Source of the DNA: Cylindrotheca closterium
Taxonomy: Eukaryota; Bacillariophyta; Bacillariophyceae; Bacillariales; Bacillariaceae
DNA: 22,054 nucleotides
Assembly: GCA_933822405.4 (NCBI GenBank)
Contig: CAKOGP040001735.1
Coordinates: 1 to 22,054 of the forward strand
Reading direction: 5' to 3'
Made by a program: the position numbers and the translations under genes. This document shows positions 19,631 through 22,054 of the stretch, piece by piece (the stretch's first letter is position 1; every line of letters starts with the position of its first letter). The notes beneath the pieces were generated by a model. The model had not been told where the DNA came from. It saw nothing but the letters and a program-made list of their open reading frames with translations, and searched no databases.

Positions 19631-20098
19631 AAGCAACCTCTTTGGTATGTAGCTTTTGACTCCCACTTGTCGGAGCCTACTCCTCCCAAACCCCCTGGAC
19701 TCCCAGCTCCCCCTTCGGCGAAGAAGCAGCTCACCTATGTTGCCGCCTCCCAGAAGAAGGCTGCTATTCGGACCAAGCACCTCTCTGAGGAAATGAAGGC
19801 TTGCAAATTGACACAGATGGATCTGACCGGGCTCCCTCACACGAATGCCCAATTCCTCTGCGCTACAATCAACTATGAATGGGATGGGGACACATCTGAT
19901 GATGGGTCTATTGAAAAATGTTTCACTGAAGAAATGGTCACTGTTCTGTCCATGATGGCCATGGACAATGCCGAAGACGACCTAGTTATTCTACCGGTGA
20001 GCGAACTTCGTGCGCGAGACAAGAAGCTGTGGCTGACTTCTAAGGATAAAGTTGAGGAGCTCACGTATAAGAATCTCAAGCCCTATGTTGACTGGTCT

Positions 20099-20114
20099 TG
20101 GAACAATGGAGCTA
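20099..20114 (+). repeat. Target-site duplication, left copy (16 bp)
   Basis: TGGAACAATGGAGCTA, identical to 21359-21374. It lies at the point where the ORF1-like frame is interrupted. The length falls in the range made by target-primed reverse transcription, and is longer than typical DNA-transposon duplications. Confidence 0.9.
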
Positions 20115-21358
20115 ATAATAATAAATCTGATGCATTAATCGTGTTAAAACTATCTCAAGTTTCTAGATTGCCGTTAACGGCTGTCATGGCCATTTACCAT
20201 ACGGAGGTGAGTCCAGTACTGTTGAACCAGTTTGAGGCATCCAATCCCAAGGACGTTGCTCTATCGCATATTACATTGCACCCTTGCACATGTAGAGAGA
20301 TGATCTTGCCACTTGAGGCGGCGTATTTTCATTTTGTTTTCTGTGTTTTTTCTTTAGTTGTGCTAGCCTGTATTGAAGCTTGATTTAACCTTGTGTTCTT
20401 GCCCCCTTTTACCCTGAATATATCGATCCAAACGAATGAAGAGCGTCCCATGGGCACAGTGTTCCAGAACATTGAGGTTGGTACAAGCATTAAAAAGGCG
20501 GCTGGTTGTGGTCTAAGGAAAAGCAAAGAGGGTCAGAGCCAGAAGTTTGTATCTTGGCATGGTGAGGCTGCAGATCAGTGGTGTTGTGCCTATTTGTCCG
20601 TGGGAATGATGCCAACATTTGAACATCCATAAAGGGAAATCAAATTAAGGCATCTGCCAACCGACAGAAGGCTGATGGAAGAGGTAGCACTTTCCTTGCA
20701 ATAGTAGGTCGCCAAGGGTTGGATTGTTGCAATAGGTGTGTTTGGGAGACCTTTCAAATTTGTCAGCATAATACTGGAAAGGTTTATCCTCAACAGCATC
20801 TTGGAGGTCCATTGGAAATGGTGCTTGGGCGCTGGAGACCTTTCGGATGGCCTTGTCTTCCTCATCATCGGAAACTGATTTGATGGCACCGCCAGAATCA
20901 TCAGGAATGCCCAAAAAGGGTGCGAAGAATGGGCAAGATTGGACCATTTTTGCTTGTTCTTTTTGGACAAAATGACTTCTGAAATAATAGATATCCCAGT
21001 TTGCTTTCTGACCGTGAATCTTGATGTTATCCTCCTCGTCATCAGCGATTTCGTCGCTGTCATCGTCGTCCAACAGGCCCAAAAAGGCAGAGGCATCAAA
21101 TGGGCAGATTTTGGCCACTTTTCCCCGTTCTTTTTGGACAAGGCTTACAGGAGCATAATATGAATCATTTTCTGATACTGTTTGTGCTCTGGGTACCTTG
21201 CCTGTCTTTCTTTTGCTCATCTTGATCCTTGGTTTTCCAGTTGAAAACAACCTCTTTTCCAGCGTTGCTACGGCTGCTCCATGTAGGAGAAGTACTGGAG
21301 GTGGTGTCTTGGAACCCGGATGTGCATGTTGTTTTTACTTTTTCGTTTTTTTGGAATA
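20115..21358 (-). mobile_element. R2 copy 3: 1,244-bp retroposon insertion with its own ORF
   Basis: Both ends are defined by the 16-bp duplication. The left end is a simple-repeat tail (ATAATAATAAAT) followed by CTGATGCATTAATCG; copy 2 has (TA)n at the same place. A variable short-repeat tail marks the 3' end of LINE-like retroposons, so the element is read on the minus strand. The right (5') end, with T-rich sequence and GGAATA, matches the end of copy 1 at 428. A 191-codon ORF lies in the sense direction (21220-20645). No RT, integrase or transposase is encoded, so movement would depend on another element's enzyme. Confidence 0.8.
20645..21220 (-). CDS. Uncharacterised protein with duplicated CPF/acidic motif, inside the R2 retroposon
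   Basis: 191 residues from ATG 21220 (MSKRKTGKVPRAQ) to TAA at 20645-20647; the frame also extends 10 codons upstream to a TTG. The basic N-terminus could be a nuclear localisation signal. The centre is an internal duplication: LVQKERGKVAKICPF...AFLGLLDDD..IADDEEDN, then FVQKEQAKMVQSCPF...PFLGIPDDS..VSDDEEDK, each repeat about 50 residues. The conserved core is VQKE-x2-K-x3-CPF-FLG followed by an acidic patch. The C-terminal ~60 residues contain FQYYADKFERSPKHTYCNN. I recognise no domain. It is the only intact-looking ORF of the element; copies 1 and 2 lack it. It could be a captured host exon or an ORF1-type RNA-binding or chaperone protein; function unknown. Confidence 0.5.
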   Translation of the reverse strand: MSKRKTGKVPRAQTVSENDSYYAPVSLVQKERGKVAKICPFDASAFLGLLDDDDSDEIADDEEDNIKIHGQKANWDIYYFRSHFVQKEQAKMVQSCPFFAPFLGIPDDSGGAIKSVSDDEEDKAIRKVSSAQAPFPMDLQDAVEDKPFQYYADKFERSPKHTYCNNPTLGDLLLQGKCYLFHQPSVGWQMP

Positions 21359-21374
21359 TGGAACAATGGAGCTA
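21359..21374 (+). repeat. Target-site duplication, right copy (16 bp)
   Basis: TGGAACAATGGAGCTA, identical to 20099-20114. The ORF1-like frame resumes directly after it with AGATTTGGGTACAATGCC. The lack of any mismatch between the two copies suggests a fairly recent insertion. Confidence 0.9.
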
Positions 21375-22054
21375 GATTTGGGTACAATGCCAAGAATCCT
21401 GGCCCCAAGAGGACTCTTTGCACCCGTATCTGCATGACTCACAACTCTTCATTGGATGACATGTCTCGACTGTTAGGTCAGTGTTTTGAGACCACCGGTA
21501 CACATGCAGGCGTCTTCCATTCCTCGTTGCAAGTTAGTGACCCTGTCCACATCGGCTGCATACTCAACTACCCTACGGGGATTGGCAGAGCTGCACTTGA
21601 ACGCAAGCTCATGCGTCATTTCAACTTCAAGATAGTCATTGCCTTGGAACCTGTGTGGCCCCAGTACCCCTGTACGTCTGGCCAGAAATGGATGCCCTCC
21701 AAAGGTCCAAAAGCGTGGCACATCTAGGTTGGTGCTTCTGATGTGGATAGAGTGGCACGTGCCCTGTTTGCATGGCTCTGGTTGGTGCCCGGACTCAGTT
21801 CGTCTACAATTGGGGGGCAATTAGACCGTGTGGTTCCGAGCCTGTATGTCCCCCCATCTGATCCTCCAGATCAACTTCCAGTGGTTGGTCTTCCAAGCCC
21901 TCTGGCCGTCAACAATGATTCATGAATTGACAGAATTGTATCAAGAACGGGTTTCATGACTCGGACCAATACGATTCGTACGTTAGCAGTCTTATGGGTC
22001 TTATAGTAATTAATAGTAAAATAGATATGATGACGTGTCGTCGGATGAGAACAG

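Larger units (their letters stand above)
19667..21925 (+). pseudogene. ORF1-like retroelement gene split by a retroposon insertion
   Basis: Part 1 is 19667-20114 and part 2 resumes at 21375. Deleting 20115-21374 (1,260 bp, 420 codons) joins them in the same register, ...WSWNNGA then RFGYNAKNPGPKRTL. Part 1 opens with a proline-rich stretch and a Lys/Ala segment (QLTYVAASQKKAA). Part 2 carries ...GQKWMPSKGPKAWHI-stop-VGASDVDRVARAL, a pattern (KAxHIxV..xD) I associate with the protein upstream of RT in this class of elements; no named domain is recognised. A TAG at 21725-21727 interrupts it (likely CAG>TAG), and the frame then ends at TGA 21923-21925. No ATG begins the frame (TTG at 19667; first in-frame ATG at 19793), so the 5' end is probably truncated or spliced on. 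It faces away from the RT remnant on its left. Confidence 0.6.

Noticed and set aside
20393..20632. 79-codon plus-strand frame within R2 copy 3
   Set aside because: It is antisense to the inferred element orientation, and the homologous stretches in copies 1 and 2 change frame.
1..22054. CRISPR arrays, tRNA or rRNA genes, bacterial-type operons
   Set aside because: No regularly spaced direct repeats, cloverleaf sequences, rRNA segments or Shine-Dalgarno-led gene strings were seen.

Overview
The window is eukaryotic nuclear DNA and most likely comes from a diatom. This is inferred from four things: a Ty1/copia element of the long Gag-Pol type common in diatoms, a divergent heat-shock-factor gene, very short GT-AG introns (66 and 83 bp), and dense broken transposons around small compact genes. 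A 10-base run of N at 10645-10654 marks a scaffold join. The species cannot be named from the sequence.

Layout. (1) 1-11329 is a transposon graveyard. It holds a broken P-element/THAP9-like transposase on the minus strand (429-2342). Next is a copia gag-pol in one uninterrupted register, with three in-frame TGA codons and no 5' LTR (2588-9022). Two copies of a hairpin-rich repeat, called R1 here, follow. A DIRS-like fragment (RNase H plus the start of a tyrosine recombinase, minus strand, 9509-10644) runs into the gap, and a second copy of the copia 3' end follows the gap. (2) 11330-12220 has no recognisable gene. (3) 12221-16194 is an island of four apparently intact host genes: a small two-helix membrane protein (-), proteasome subunit alpha-6 (-), an RRM protein (+, divergent from the proteasome gene across 225 bp), and an HSF-type DNA-binding protein (-). 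Two gene models needed introns: the membrane protein (exon 1 of 66 nt) and PSMA6 (exon 1 of only 14 nt). (4) 16490-22054 is again transposon territory: a third R1 copy, a second copy of another repeat family (R2), a frameshifted non-LTR-type reverse-transcriptase C-terminal region (-), and a plus-strand ORF1-like gene split by a third R2 copy.

Main points of interest. The R2 copy at 20115-21358 is a discrete 1,244-bp insertion with a perfect 16-bp target-site duplication; removing it restores the host reading frame exactly. It carries its own 191-codon minus-strand ORF with a duplicated CPF/acidic motif that I do not recognise. Premature stops in at least four unrelated elements all look like C-to-T changes (five CGA>TGA, one CAG>TAG), as expected from decay of methylated cytosines. 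R1 keeps three hairpins between diverged copies. The opposed ORF1/RT arrangement at about 19640 has the topology of a 5' inversion from twin priming.

The host island encodes housekeeping and regulatory functions (proteasome core, RNA binding, transcription). I see no metabolic or defence operon-like system here; the novelty lies in the mobile elements.
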